Source: Globisporangium splendens
Taxonomy: Eukaryota; Oomycota; Peronosporomycetes; Pythiales; Pythiaceae
Assembly (NCBI GenBank): GCA_006386115.1
Contig: VFIW01000083.1
Coordinates: 1-64,000, forward strand
Direction of reading: 5' to 3'
Length of the DNA stretch: 64,000 bases
Positions 27,410-41,500 of this stretch are shown here, piece by piece. Made by a program: the position numbers and the translations under genes. The first letter of the stretch is position 1. Each line of letters starts with the position of its first letter. The notes below the pieces were generated by a model. The model was not told where the DNA came from and ran no database searches. It saw nothing but the letters and a program-made list of their open reading frames with translations.

Positions 27410-29517
27410 TGCTTTAATGTGGGGAAATGTACCGGGAGGGTCTGGTAGTTTGTATGCAAGAGTTCGCTGTTTGCTTCCTTCCTGTTGGGAAACAAAAGCG
27501 GCGGAGGTCCGAACGAAGCGCGTCGAGTCGGAAAGTGAGGCGCCGAGTCCGACTTGGCGTTGTCGGAGGTGGTGTGGTGGACTGACTTTATGGGGGAAAG
27601 GCGATACAGCACTCGCCCTGAGACTGGCAAAGCCTGTTTACCTGCATACCCCGTGCAAACAGATCTCACCTAAAGGCTATTAAGGGTTGCGTTTGAGTGT
27701 GTTGAAGTGCATTCAGCGCTGACACCTTTATGAATTGATGCAAGTGGACGATCTTATACGTGCGAAGCCTTTTGACAGTTGCTGAAGATCCCGAGATCCG
27801 GTAGTGCAAGGGACGACGGTACTGCTGTGTCAAAGAAGCGAGAGAGCGGGTGGATGGGGAAAAGGGAAGCGGTCGCCAGCTGGGAGCCACAACGCTGCGA
27901 CTGCAGGATAACCCGACATAAAGAGGCTAATATGCCAAATCAACAGGCTATTTGCGACTGCACGTTGAGTGCGTTCTCTTTGTCCTCACAGAGGTAATTA
28001 GAAGAAACAGACAGGCTTTCGCTAGAGCAGCTCTTCCATGTGTTTGACTGCCATTCTCTAGCCACACTGGTTGGAGTAGCTCTTCAAGTGTTCCCCCCTG
28101 CCACTTGGTGTTCTTTTTCTTTCTCTCGCCGGTGCCACATGCATGGCTCTTTGGTGTGTGTGTGGCCGTTGTCGAATTGCTGGCAGGATACGCTTTGCTT
28201 GTTTCTTTCCAAATGGCGCTTTGTTCCTTGAGTGCGACCTGGCGCAAATGGATCGCTCGCTCACACTCCAGTTTTGTTGTTGCGTTGCGTGCTTGAGAAC
28301 TGTGGGAGAATGGTCAAAGAACGTTGAGTCTCTCTTCCAGTGGAAGTTCCACCCCTGAAAGCTGAAACGGTGTTTGCCCACTTCGAAGGTGGCCAAGATC
28401 GTTGAGCTCACTTTGATGTTGACAGTCAGAAGCGCGAACGGTGGATCCTGTGGCCAACAGAACACAATTCCGCAGTCTATCCGACATGGAATGTTCATAA
28501 GCATGCGAGAGCGTGGTAATTCAAGCAGCAACAGGCCACTCTCAGCCATTACAGACACTCTCAGCCATTATTACAGATATGTTGCACGCACTCATCTGAC
28601 AGCAACAGTAATAATGCCCACATGTTTGTTTGCCGCAAATCCAAGCCGATTGTTTATTTTTCTCACGGACACGGATCGCATCGCAACCACGAAAATCGGA
28701 CCTGGTTTCAGAAAGCTGCGGGCGTCGTGACTGACTGGCTGACTGGATGTTCCAACGCTCGCCATGGTCTCCACGAAAACGCAATAAATGAGCCGCTCAG
28801 ATTGAGGTGACCAGCCCACAGCAGATCCGCTCACAAACATTTGATTTGCTGAGTGCGAGCTTTGTTGGAGCTGTCGGTTGTAAGAGGCACTCGCTATCCA
28901 CGGATAGGGTTCCTCCGCACGCAAGGGACGCGGACCTACTGATACGGTGGTCGTTTGCACCGCATGCCACTGCGATGATACCAAAGTATCAACTCACTGC
29001 ACCACACACACATCCCTGTTACACACACGCAGAGGTGCGAAAAAGAAAATATCAATGTAAAAGCCTGGATCTCCTGTCTGCCTATCCCAATGGCGTCTCG
29101 CATCAAACATGTTGCCAACGTCTGAACGCATACTGAACACAAGCTGATCGGCACTGCGGCAGTGTTCCTATGGCAAACTTCTCTTGCAGGGGTCCTCAAG
29201 ATTGCAGCATTCTGTCCTAAACTTGTCCAGGCGAACTTAACAGCTGGCGCATGGATCTTAATTTTTGCCTCTTTATCAGTGGTAGATCCCACCGCACCGG
29301 TCACACACCTTGAAATTCGTTATGAGAGGCTCAACGATGGGTTCGAAAAAAGAAAAGAAGCATAACGCGATCGGAAGGACACACTTTTTCGTCACGTTGG
29401 TTGAACTGAATACCTGAAACCGAGTGTGAAACCGTCACTTTTGTCCTTGTGGACGAAGAGCTGCACTCCCATGCGTGCTGGTGTCGTGCCAGTTGAGACT
29501 GAACGTGTGGACGTCCG
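27410..29517. other. Intergenic, 2.1 kb
   Basis: Upstream of the membrane GH17 gene and downstream of the dynein-like gene. The longest frame (28558-28058 minus, 166 codons) contains a protein-like stretch but no recognised domain. A CACACACACATCC-type run occurs near 29004. Nothing I can support as a gene. Confidence 0.4.
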
Positions 29518-32500
29518 TCAACGCGTGACGAGATCTTTTTGATGGTTCGCTTCCGCAACTTTACAGCAAAATGAGAAGAAAAAGGCTGCAAATACAAAAC
29601 GAACGGCATTAGAAAAGAATGAAGTATCCTCAAAGAAGACTCAAACTCATTGCTTCTCTCACCTTTCGGATGCTGCAAACCTGGGATCCAAATCATGTCG
29701 ACCAGTCGCTTCGGTCTGCTTTGCACTCGATGGTAAAACTCAACAGCTTGGCGGAGCCACGTCACCCAATCCAGCAAGAGCCGAGGCATCGCATACCCCG
29801 ACTGATTGATCTTCAAAGCTGCACACCTCGCCTTCTGAGTCTGTTGATGTCTCCATGTCGCTGGAACGCAGCCGACACTCAATGCCTCCAGGATGAGCAG
29901 GATCTCTCGGTAAAAGGCACCGGAAGACATTGCGGCTTCATGGGATTCTGGGTTCAGCGATAAAACGACCTCACTCATATCCCAGACGTACTTCAAATAG
30001 GTTTCCATGGCGGGCAGCTCCACTTCCATGAGATGGTGAACCAATGCCGAGTACCACAACTCTTTGCTTTCAGCAGATGATGATTGCGCAATGAACGATG
30101 CGATTTCGTGGGAAGGTATGCCTTTCGTGGTTTTCTGGTACGCCCGAAAGATATTCGTGTGGCGCTGAATACGTTGCCGCTCGATAGTGTTGGACAAACT
30201 GGTTTTACTGGGGAACTGGAACATGATTCGTCGCAACGACTGCTGTGCGATTTCGAGACTGCATCGTTGTTTATTGGGATTTCCTTGGTTCAGCGACAAT
30301 GTCAGATGCAGCGCAGACAGTAGTGAGGTCGTTTGACTGCTGTCCTTGGCGCACTGCAATTGGTAGGGCAGGAATTTTGCTTCCGCAGGCAAAGCGCCTG
30401 TTGTGGATCCAGACATTTTCCTATGCGCTAGCCGCTCCCGCAGTAAGATGAGTTGGTTGCGAAACTGAACGCTGGCTTCGCTCCCGACTACTGCGTCGCT
30501 GATCCCATGGTGCATCGTCGTCTGTTTTTTCAGAAAGCACCAGCTGAGCAATTCACGGCATTGTCGTTCACGCACATCGCTCCACTGTCTCCCCATGTAC
30601 AGCATGGACACGAATTCGACCATTGTGTCGCGGTCCGCATTCGCTGATGCGATGCTCTTGGCACCATGCATTGTTGGCATCAGGTTGTCTGCTGATGTGA
30701 TCGTTGTTGCGAGCGCTTTCTGCCGAGCGTGCAACTGAATCAGCTTCATGGATCGCTCTAATTCAAAGTGCGACAGAAACAAATCCACTGGATACGACGA
30801 CAAAGTCGATCCTCCATCGCTGCTCAACGTAGCAGCACACTGTCGATCGATGCTTCCGATGTTGCCCACTCCCAAATGCGACCGGAAAACGGTGTGGAAA
30901 ACCCACAGCGCGGACTGAATCCACAATTGTTCAGTGCCTCCGGCATCAGAAGCAGTGAATACCTTAGACTGACCTGCTGAAAACGAACTCTTCCGACTCG
31001 GGAGCTTTGGTCGACCAAGTTGATGCACCTGCTGCTGCTGAAGCTTTTGGCGCGATTCCTTGCGTTCGTCTTCTTGTTGCAAATACGCGGCGTAGTACTG
31101 CAGCAGCATCTGGGGATACTCGAGGAATCGTCGCTCCAACGGCAAACTCGCGAGGAATTCGTGCGTCTCATTCGCGTTGTTGTCTCCATGTCCCTCGCCA
31201 TCTGATCTGCCGTCACGCGCCAAGTTGCGCATCTCAAACTGGAGCCACAGTCGAAAGTCGTTGTTCTTGTTCGAGTGCAAATGCGTCATGCTCTCGATCT
31301 GTTGCCGCAGCGCACTTTTGGCGGCCAATGTTCCAAATTCGGCATCCTTGATCACCATCCACCCTCCGCTGAGCAGAGTTTCCTTGATCCCATTCAGGTT
31401 TTTCAGCATGTCCTGGCAGCTCATCGCGTTCACGTTTGCCGTCAGATTGTTGTGTGAAAACTCGCTCAAGCGGAAACTCGCGACGCTTTTGTCGTTCCCC
31501 AACGAGATGCACGCGAGCAGATCGTCTCGGATCCCCATCTTCTGGGCACACTCCAGCAGACTCGACAGGCCGACAGAAACCTGCGTCTGCGGATCAGAGA
31601 GTAGCAGTATCGGCGTCGAGAACACGGCGCGCTTGGCAATCGCCATCAAACTGTGTCTCGTTCCACTTGGGGTAGACACAAGGCGTGCTACTCGGTCTCC
31701 AAGCTCAGATGCGATGAATTCGTGGATCTGGCTTAATGAGATGAACTCGAACAAACAGAGATGAACCAACAGCTTTTCCAGCGGTGGCAATCCACTCTGG
31801 GGTATTTCGACATCCAGGAAAGCTTCGCATGGATGTTTTCATAGATATTGGCAATGCGGAAGTCGCATGCAGTGTAGGTGGGAGAGGAGGATTTTTCAAA
31901 TAGTCTTTCCAGACACCAGGTTGCTGCAGCATGTTCTCCAGCAAATTGATGCTGGACTTTACTTGACATGCTGGGAGAGAACTGTTCCTCGTAAACACCC
32001 GTTGGATTCTCCAGTACGCATATCGGACTTCCGCATCCAGCTGCGATAGTTTGCCATGGTGTGGAGACCCAGCTGAAGGATTGCCGTGGTGTCCATCTAC
32101 CACTGCCACGAGCGCCGTTGTGGTAGCGAGATGGACTACATGCTGCGCCATTCGCTTTGTTACAGAGGACGCACTTGAATCATCGTCTCCTTTGTGGACA
32201 GCCGCGGTGTACGGGTTTCCATGTCCGAGATTGGTGCGCATGCCGCGAAAAACGTCTGCTGTAAGCAAGTTTTGGGTGACTGAAGGATCAAGCGGGTCTT
32301 GGCCACTTTCTGCGCAGGAGCACTTGCCTTTGGCGTCCAAGTCAATGGCTTCTGCAGTGACTTTGTCGAAAAGTAGATGGTGTTTTCATCTTTGGTCTTG
32401 GTCAGCGCCAGCAGCTCGAAAATCGCGTTCAGCACCGCTTCTTCGCACTCGGAAACGTTCTCAATCAAGATCTACAGCAGCCCAGAAGCAGAATAATGAG

Positions 32501-35500
32501 TAATAAAAGAAAAGCGTTTGAGTTTGAGAGGGACTGCATGTAAGACGCACCAGTGGGACTGCTTTCTGCGTGACCTGCTTCTCGATCGTGGCCATCAGCA
32601 TCGGGTCGCCGGCGTCAAGGATCAGCAACGTTAATGTCCCCGGAAGATCGAGTAGTGCCGCCGAACTCAATGAGAATGCGCTACTCGAGATGCTGAATCG
32701 TTCCATGAGCCAGGCTGACGCTTGCTGTGACGGATCAAAGAGCAGTGGGTACCGGAAACACACCTTCTGGGTCTGGTCTGTGAGAAAGAGATTCGTCACA
32801 AGAGACTCGGTTTCTGGACCGTTCGTCGCGAGAAAAGCGTGCTTTAGTTCCGTCACCATCGCTTTTCCACTCAGCGTCCAGTTCTTCACGATCTTGCGCA
32901 ATGTGTTGGATGGATCGTCAGCCTTAACCTCGTAGTCTGATGTCGATTTCAAGTTCTTCTTCGCAATCACTTCAATCCATGAACCAAATAATCGCAGGCG
33001 TTCGTCAAACGGCTTCCCACTCGCATAAATGATACAGGCTGCCACGAGGATGCATTGTGCCACAAGCTCGGCTCGCAATATCTGAGTGTGTCGGTACTCC
33101 TCGCACACAATGTCTCGCCACTTGGTCAGCACGTCCGCGAATTCCGATACCGTCGACTTCCACTTGACACGCGAATCGTGGCTCCGTTGCAACGCATTCT
33201 CCTCCTGCAAATTCTGTGCATGTTGAGCGCGCAGCTCGTTGATCTGAAGCTCGAGATTGATGAGCTTTCGCCGTTTGTTCTGCACGACTTCGTCGATCAC
33301 GCGGAAGTTGTGCTCCGTTTGCTCGAGCTTCTTCTGCGTTGGCGCCACGTGCTTCATGACTTCAAAGTATCGCACGATCGCGAGAACCCATTGGCACAAC
33401 GTCGTCGAAGCAAGCGATGATCGCTTCATGTTCTCCATTGAGAAGTCCGGATGGTTGATATAGAGCTGCACGCGCTCGATCAACGACGGATCGACGTGGT
33501 CGCGATCAAAATTGCGCAGTCGCTCTAGAAATCGGATGTCAGCAAGGATACGCAGTGCTTCTGCCCAGGTCGGAGGCGCACCCAGTAGAACGCACACGGC
33601 TTGCATCACGAGCCGCACCAACTGTGGTGGGCTCGTGAACGACTTCATCTCGGTGATGTGGTATTTGTTGATCTGAGACAGCGACTCCGTGGCGTCGAGC
33701 AGATCGGGAAGCGTCTTGGCTAGCTCTTGCTGGATTAACTCGCGCTCTTGCTCGATCTCACCTTGGAGAACCGCGCAATGTTGCTCGTCGAGCAGGAAAG
33801 CTCGCTTGGCTTCGCGCTCCATCTGTTCAAACTCTCTTAGCTTTTCACCACTCTCGAGAACCGCTTGTGCTGCGTCCTTCAGCTGCACTCCACCGTTCAA
33901 CTCACGATCGAGTTGTGCACGTACTTGCAGACTGTGCTTTTCCAGTTTGTGCATGACGGTCTCGATTTTCTTGATTTTTTCGTCGAGCTTGCTCTGTTGA
34001 AACAAAAACAGGATTTTAAATACCGACTTGTGGTACCAGTGGAATCGTTCCTCGCCAGCTCGGAAGAGCTCCAGAGCAGCAGGATACGTGAGTCGGGCGT
34101 ATCCGCCGTTGTCCCCATGCTCGGTAAACAGATCCTCGGCCGATCTGTCGATGCAATTGAGGCTTCGGGCATCAAATCTCAGTCGTTTCCCGATTTTGCT
34201 GCACAGCGACGTCAGTGTTTCGAGCTCACTCTGGGCTGAAATGCGATTTTGGTAAATCTGTTTCGTGAAATGGATGGACAGCAACTCTATATCCACGATA
34301 TCCCCAGCAGATGCTGCCTCAGCAGAGATGTTCATCATGCAGCTGAAGTGTTTGATCACGTCGGTCATGCTGAACAGAACCAATGGCGATGTTGGTGACG
34401 GCCTGAAGCTTTTGCGAGCAGCCTTGAAGGCTTCGTGCGGGAACTTGGAGATCCTCGAGATGTCCGAAAGGAGGTGGTCGCACGAATACCGAGTTGCGAA
34501 TTGAGTTGGAAATGTCGCGAGAATGGTCCGGAAGATCTGGTCGCTTTGGTCCGGCAGCCGTATCTTTTCGCAATTGAAAAGCAAGAGCATATCAAAACAA
34601 AGTGCATGATTAGAGAGATGGGGGATTGAGATGCAAACATATACAAGGAACGACAACACAAATGTACCAGGTTGAAATGACGCAGCAACCGAGACGAAAG
34701 GCGTGGGTACCCAAACGGCGAAAACGAAAACGACGACCAGATGACCACATCTTTGAATTCGGCGAACTCCTTTGTGGTTTTCACAAAGCTTCCCTTGCCG
34801 TCACATACTTGGCGAATCATCTCCAAGCACGGCCGCGATGCCGAGTTAGTCTACGGAAACCCATCAATGTGAAAAAGTGGAGAATAAGCGCATGTCAGCG
34901 AAGCAGAGTCGAGTAGAGCAACATACTATAAATCAGTGCTCACCTCTGTTTCCAGGTTGAGGTTGAGATTCTCCAATATGATCAAGAACGCTTTCTTGCC
35001 ATCCCCGGGGCAGTACAGCGCTCTCAGCTTCCGCGCGAATCCCGCTTCAATCGCACTCTGGATGGCATACATGCGCAGTCATCGACTTGCTCATTTGAAG
35101 CGTCGACGTGACAAATCGCTCGCGTTGCGTCAACTCTTGCGAGCAATTATGCAACATTCGCGTTTTTCCGACCGCCGAGTCGCCAAACAAGAACACGTTC
35201 GCTTTTGTGGACCCAAACATCATCAGCCACGTGCCAGTGCTGATGGTTCGAGGCGTCAGGACATAGATATTTGCACTTGAGGTGCCAAATGGTGATGAAG
35301 AATAAGGTGCACTCGTGAAGTTTGAGTCAATTGATCCTCCTTTAATGGAGCTTGAACGCCGCGAGACTCTGGTCTGCCAATCCACACTGATTGAGTCAGT
35401 AGTTTTCTGTAAGATGGACGGCTCCCAGAGAAACAAAGTGGCTCGGTGGTTCTCGAACCGCAGCCCAACGTCGTAGATCGTGATCGATGGCTTTGCAAAC

Positions 35501-38500
35501 AAGCCTGGGGACGATTTCGTCAGCTCGGGGACGAGCTTCAGGAGCAGTTCATGGAACTCCGTTCTCCCTTTCGTCTGGAGAGATAATCCAAACGACATCA
35601 CGGTCGCGTAGGCAACGACAATCTCGATTTTACATTCGTGTTCCTTTTGGGGTTCGATTGGCGCGACCATTTCCTCCAGTAGCAGGGACAGAATGCGGAG
35701 CATATTCACCACCATATGAGCCACAGAGAACTCCATAAACGGCTTGCTATGCCGCTTACATACTTCCAGCACAGGTGAAATGATGGAGCGCATGAATTTT
35801 GTGGCGTATTCATACCTCGCGGTCAACTGACTCACATTTTCTGCGTCTTGAACTTGGGGAACCTGTTTTAGAGTCCAGCTTTTGATCAGTAACGTGTACG
35901 GCAGCACGTGGTCTGCTTCCAAGTACGCCAAGCCGAAGTGAGATAAGCTCGAAGGAGACCACTGCCGCAAGCTCTCGATCTCGCAGAAGATGCGCATGCT
36001 GGGATTCTCACAATGTAGCTGGTCCCCATTGGGCAATACCAGCTTCTTACTTTCCTTTGGAGAACCTCTGGTGAGAGTACTCAGCGGTTCAACCAGGAAA
36101 GAACCATCATGGACTCCGTCGAGAACTAGCCATGGCGCCGGTGCGTTCCTCGAACACGCGACCACAGCTTCGAGTTCTTGAGCTTTTCCTAGCTTTGTTA
36201 GTGCTACCGAGCCACGATGAGAAAGTCGTCGAGACACAGGCTGACCTATAGCGTCAGCCGCAGCTCCAGGTTGCTGCTCACTCTCACTTGGGATAATTGC
36301 TTGGAATGCCGACATTGCGTCGCAGTTTTTCCGCAGGAAATGGGTCAGGAAGCCATCTTCCCAGTCTTCCCCACCGTGTTCCTTAAACTATAAAAATAAA
36401 GAAGCAAGTCAAAAGATAAATGGCCAGCAAGAGCACAACACTATACGCACACCGAGAACGAAAAAGATGAAGGCTTACGTGTCCATAGATGTCGTCCATG
36501 TGGAAGGCTGTTGGATAGAGTCGCACCGTTTTCATCCGATGGGCGACACTAATCGGGTTGCTGCTCTCTTCTTGCGCTGCTGTGGAAGTCCCTTTTGCTC
36601 CGAAAACGCTGCCCACGACGTCGATAGCGGACGATTCCCCGCACATCCTCGCTCCAACCACGACCATCACCACGTTTCTGCTCACAATGTGGTAGAGCTC
36701 CAGCAGTTTCCTCAGGATGGTTTCGCTGGGCACGAGGTGCTTGGCTTGTATGCACAAAAGAAGCCGATCTTTGACCGAGATAAACTCGTTCTTTTGCTTC
36801 TCTTCATCGCTATCGAAGCCGAGAGACGTCTGGAAGCCTGCGTCATTCGTACGCACACGAGAAGAAACGTTTTCACCTTCGTCTGGGTTGAGTTTGTCGC
36901 TTTCGTTGAGATCGACTTGCGTGGTGAGCATGCTGAACGAAGTGTACTCCAGTTGGAGCGCGAGTGGGAACACTTTGCGGACATGCTTCAAGAACGCAAT
37001 TCGTCTTTCGGGAAGGATCTTGGAGCGGACTTCTTCCCACAGAGCTACGAGCACGCATTTTTCTTCCGGCTTTAAACGGTTCGCCGCGAATTGTTTTACG
37101 GCATTCTTTGCGACCGCTAGTACGAGTCGCAGCGAGCGCATCGGTACATCCGTGAAAGGCTCCGAGTCGTTGTCGATAAGGAGAAAGAGCGCCGTCAGCT
37201 TCTTGCTCAGCGCTTTCCAATGTTTCATGCCGCCGGCATGCAGCATGGTTTCCCAGATCAACTCGAGCTCCGGAGAGACACAACCCACCGGTACAAAGGC
37301 GTAGGAGAACTGAAGCATCAGCTCCTGGTGCGCAGACTTGCTGAAGTCCAGACGAGCTGCGATCATGATTCCGAGTCTCGGGTTGGAGATATCGACAAGC
37401 TCTCCATCAAATGGGAACGTTTCCTGGCGTGCATGTACGGCGTCTTTCAGACGACTCATCTCGTTCGCGATCGCGCGAACCAAGTTGAACGACGTGCTGT
37501 CGCTGCTTCCCCTGATCTCGAGGCCGGCATAACCAACCAGCAGGCGTCCGACTGGAGCACGCCATGGATCATGCGCTGGAATTGGTCGAACCCAACCAGA
37601 AGCCCACAATCGAAGTCGACACATTCGACGCCAACGGTTGCTGCAAGTTCGTTCACCATTGTGCGTTTGCCGGAATGGCTGCCGCCACTACTGTTCGTGT
37701 GAAGCAGACACCCCATTTCGAGAGATAACGCGGTGCTCATTTTCAGTAAAACACGATCACACAATGGAGTGAACACAGGGCAACGGTAGCCTCCTAGATA
37801 CGCGAACCCATAGTCAAATGTCTTGACCGAGTGATGCACAACGCATTTGCTCTCGAAAGGCTCGTAGTAGAATCGCATCGTCTTGATCCACGCAAACGAG
37901 TCGCTCGTGGAATAGTTGTATCGAGACAACGACGTGTCGTTCCCATCGTAGTAGCGATGTGTGGAGTTTGTTTCCGCGTTTCCCGAATCCAACGCGACAG
38001 ATATGGGGTGAGAATTGTAGAGTTCTTGGATTTCGTGCGATTTGTTGATAAGCCACGTGAGCAAAGTGGTCACGACCGCACGATCCTGGCAAGTACAATC
38101 GCGTCAGCGGATAAAATCGACTAAGCTGACTTTCTTTGTGTAGAACGACGTCCAGAAGCGCTTCCAACTGGCGCCATTGCGATCCAAGTTGACGAGCAGC
38201 GTCAGCTCATTCGTCAGCAAAATGTTCATGCAGAGTAGAACGACTTGAAGCAGGAGGTCTTCCCAAAACCGACGATGGGAAGCATCTTTGACGAGATTTC
38301 GATCTGGAATGCTAGAGGCTGGCAACCCGCTCTGAGCTGCTGCTCCAACCGCTGATGGACGCCGAATCGACGAGCTTCTTCGCCGTTTCTGATTTTGGCT
38401 GTGGTATTTCACGAGTTCTTCAAAGTTGTCGTCAAAGGCATTGACTAGATCGCTGCCATTCATGATCGTGGACACTAGGTCCTGCATCGCTTGCTTGATG

Positions 38501-41500
38501 TGACTCGAGAGGTCTTTCATCCAGAGCTCGGGGCTCGAGCTGATGTACAACGGCTTGACCAGCAAGCTCTCACCCGTGGTGACAGCGCCATTCACGCCTT
38601 CGATTTGGCACAGATCGGGCAGTGGCACTACTTGAGTAGCGAGTAGATGATCGGGTGTGGTTGGAGCGTGGTCGTCGCTCTCTTCACTCGCCTCGGTCAC
38701 GGAGAATACAGAACTTCGTAGCCCCAGATCAGACGCTGGTAACTCTGTCTCCGACTTTGTTCTCTTCCCGCTGACAACTCCAACCGAAGCTATTCGAAGA
38801 GATTGGACGTCTCGAAAGCACTTTGAGATCAACTTTGAGAGTCTGTTGGGGTACCGAGCGCTCGCGATAAACTCGAGCAAATCGCCATCTGATAGGAAAT
38901 TGAATCGCGGAAAGAAGCGGCGCTTTTCACGCAGGTAGCTGCTCAGTTGTTCCCACAATTTCTCAAACGTCAGTCGCGAATTCTTCAGAAACGTGGCGCT
39001 GATCACCTCGCGTAGGCAGACTGTGAGCGACGACGCACTTCTCGTGGCATTCATCATCGCCTTCCATTTGCGATCGAGCGACTGAAACTCGAAAGCAGCC
39101 TCGCTGACGCTTTGCTGAACATCGTGCAGGCAGAACAGCAGAGTCAGCCGAGTCCAGTCGTACTGCGCCGAGATCCACAAGTCCAAGACCTCCTGGTAGC
39201 AACTGATCTCTTCTGCCCACTTCATCAGACTGGTATGAAGTTGATCGGACGTGGTGATTTGTCCGAGCGCCTGGATCGTCAGCAGATCGTCCTCAAACGA
39301 TCCAAGCAACTGAACAGCCGTGGTTGTGTCAATCTCATAGTAATCTCCAGTGCGAAGCAGCGGGAGAACTGCTTGCAGAAGCCGATTTTTCATTTCTTCG
39401 AGTTTCTCCTCCGCCACCGAGTCATTTTGTGCCTTTCTCGCAATCTCTCGGATCTGGGACTCGAAAGCCCAGAGGTTCCGACTCCGCAAGAACCCGAGTG
39501 TGAGAGTGGATCCATCAGTGGCTAGAACCCCGTTGTTCGAGACAAAGCTGACGGCGTCCAGAAGGACTAGGATCTGGTGCCAGTGGTGTCCCTTGATATA
39601 CGAGTGTGCGAGCTCACCCACAAGCACCAGTTTCTGCAAGTAGCTGGCAATCGAAGCTCGCAGATTCTGGACCAAACGGGCTGCAAATTCCAGCTCCTTC
39701 CGTTGCTGTAGCTCCTGGATTTGCGGCAAAAACGCCTCGAGCTTCTTCGTATGTAGCTTCCAATTCTGCTCACTGAAGATCCCGCTCTCCATCAGGTGTA
39801 CACTTGTGCGCCACTGCACCGCTAGCGTCACGATTTGCTGGACTTCCTCCCACTTGGTGATTGTTTCAGCCAGCATCGGGATCTCGACGAGCTTTAACCC
39901 TACCATTTTCTGGTATTCTTGGTACAGCTTCGAGGCATCTTCAATTGCGTGGAGCTCGCGCACGATATCCTGGAAATTGCCGACATGTCGTCCGAGCTCG
40001 TCTTCGGTGGAAATCGACGCAAATTCCTCGTACATGCGCGACAACCGCTGCACGCGAGTCGAATACTTCGAAAGAGCGCTGTTGACTTGCTGTGTGATCA
40101 ACGGCAGCATCTTGGTGACGAACTTTGTGTGCGATTGCACAATGGACGAGTACTTGCTGAACAGGCTGTGGAGAATGTTGTACTGGAGCGAGCACTCGGA
40201 CGCAAGAGCTGGCGCATAGCATTTCAAAGCTCGCACGGCTTCGTCGACGTTGCGGATATTCTGGTGAAGCTGTCGCTCGCCGTCCTTCAGTGCACGGACC
40301 TGCTTCATCTGCTCGCAGAAAAACTCGATGAGCTGCGGGCGATCTTCAAACACGAGCGCAGTCCGCTGAAGGCTCGAGACGCATTCCGAGACACCCTCAA
40401 TGGTGAGTTGGTACAGCTTTTGGTGCAACAAATCTCGGTCTTGCGTGATGAGATCGAAAATCTCCGAGATCGATCTGCGGCACTGAATCTCAAGAAAGCC
40501 AACTTTCCAGCTTGACTGAATCTTCTGGCACGCATGCTGCGAGCGATCGAGGAGGTTGAAACGGTGCGCGATGCTCTTGAGATATCGAGCAAGCTCATTC
40601 CCAGAGATCTCCGTGATCTTTGCGATCTCTACGAGAGGTTGCGGCGTCACAGGATGTGAGCTAGACCCAGGGCTACTTGGAGTCATAACCTGAGTATGCT
40701 TTTCGGAAAGTCGAATCGAATAGACTGAAGCGTAAATCGTCTTCAAGGACTCGAAAGCAACCATTTGGTGGCCTGCTTCCTCAAACCACCGCGCGAGTTC
40801 ACGAAGCAGCTCACGGGTAGCGCCATCAAAGCTCGTATCTTGCCTCAACGCGTCTTGCAAATCAAATTGAGACGATGTTGTACCCGATTCAAAGGAAGAT
40901 GCTGCTACCGCGAGCGACCCGGTGCCATGGTTGTTGCTCCACGTCATCGCGTTTTTCGTGAAATGAAAATTGGTTGCCAGTCGGATCAAGCGCGCGACTC
41001 CCTCAAGTAAAACCTGCTTCATGTCGTCGTGGGACGGCGACAGTACCCGAGTTTCGCCCGATATGGCGACAGATGCGCATATCACGCCGCTGTTTCGTCC
41101 GCTCCGAGATCAATTGCGAGGTGCCTCACGCAACCAACGATCATCAAGTGCACACTGCCCGTGAACATGTACTCCATCATTCGAATGTACCGCTCAAGCA
41201 GAGACAGATCCAGCTTTGCGGTTTCTTTCTGATGCTGCAAGATCACCTTACGCCGTCGAAGCGACGAAATTGGCGCTGATTTCCACATGGCGTTCGACAC
41301 GTGGATCGACGCTGACTCCGTGGCGTACAACGCGTCCACACTTGTGGACGGATCAAGATTGGCTTGGATGCTTGAGACCATTTCATCCATCACACTGAGC
41401 AGCTCTTCTTTCGCATCGATTAGCCGCGTCTCGGTCATACTCAGCAACTGCTTGTAGTGCTCTTGCACAGCCGAGAGGTTGACTGCAGAAATCCGCTTGG

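Noticed and set aside
38080..38125. A 36-nt intron removing the TGA in the dynein-like gene
   Set aside because: It is in frame and cannot be excluded entirely, but it is far shorter than the 70-100 bp introns elsewhere in the window, and the codons on both sides of the TGA fit the dynein sequence without a gap.
41060..41140. A 40-nt intron (GTGAGGCACC...GAAACAG) to explain the frame change in the dynein-like gene
   Set aside because: Removing it gives the wrong frame and deletes residues that fit the dynein stem consensus.
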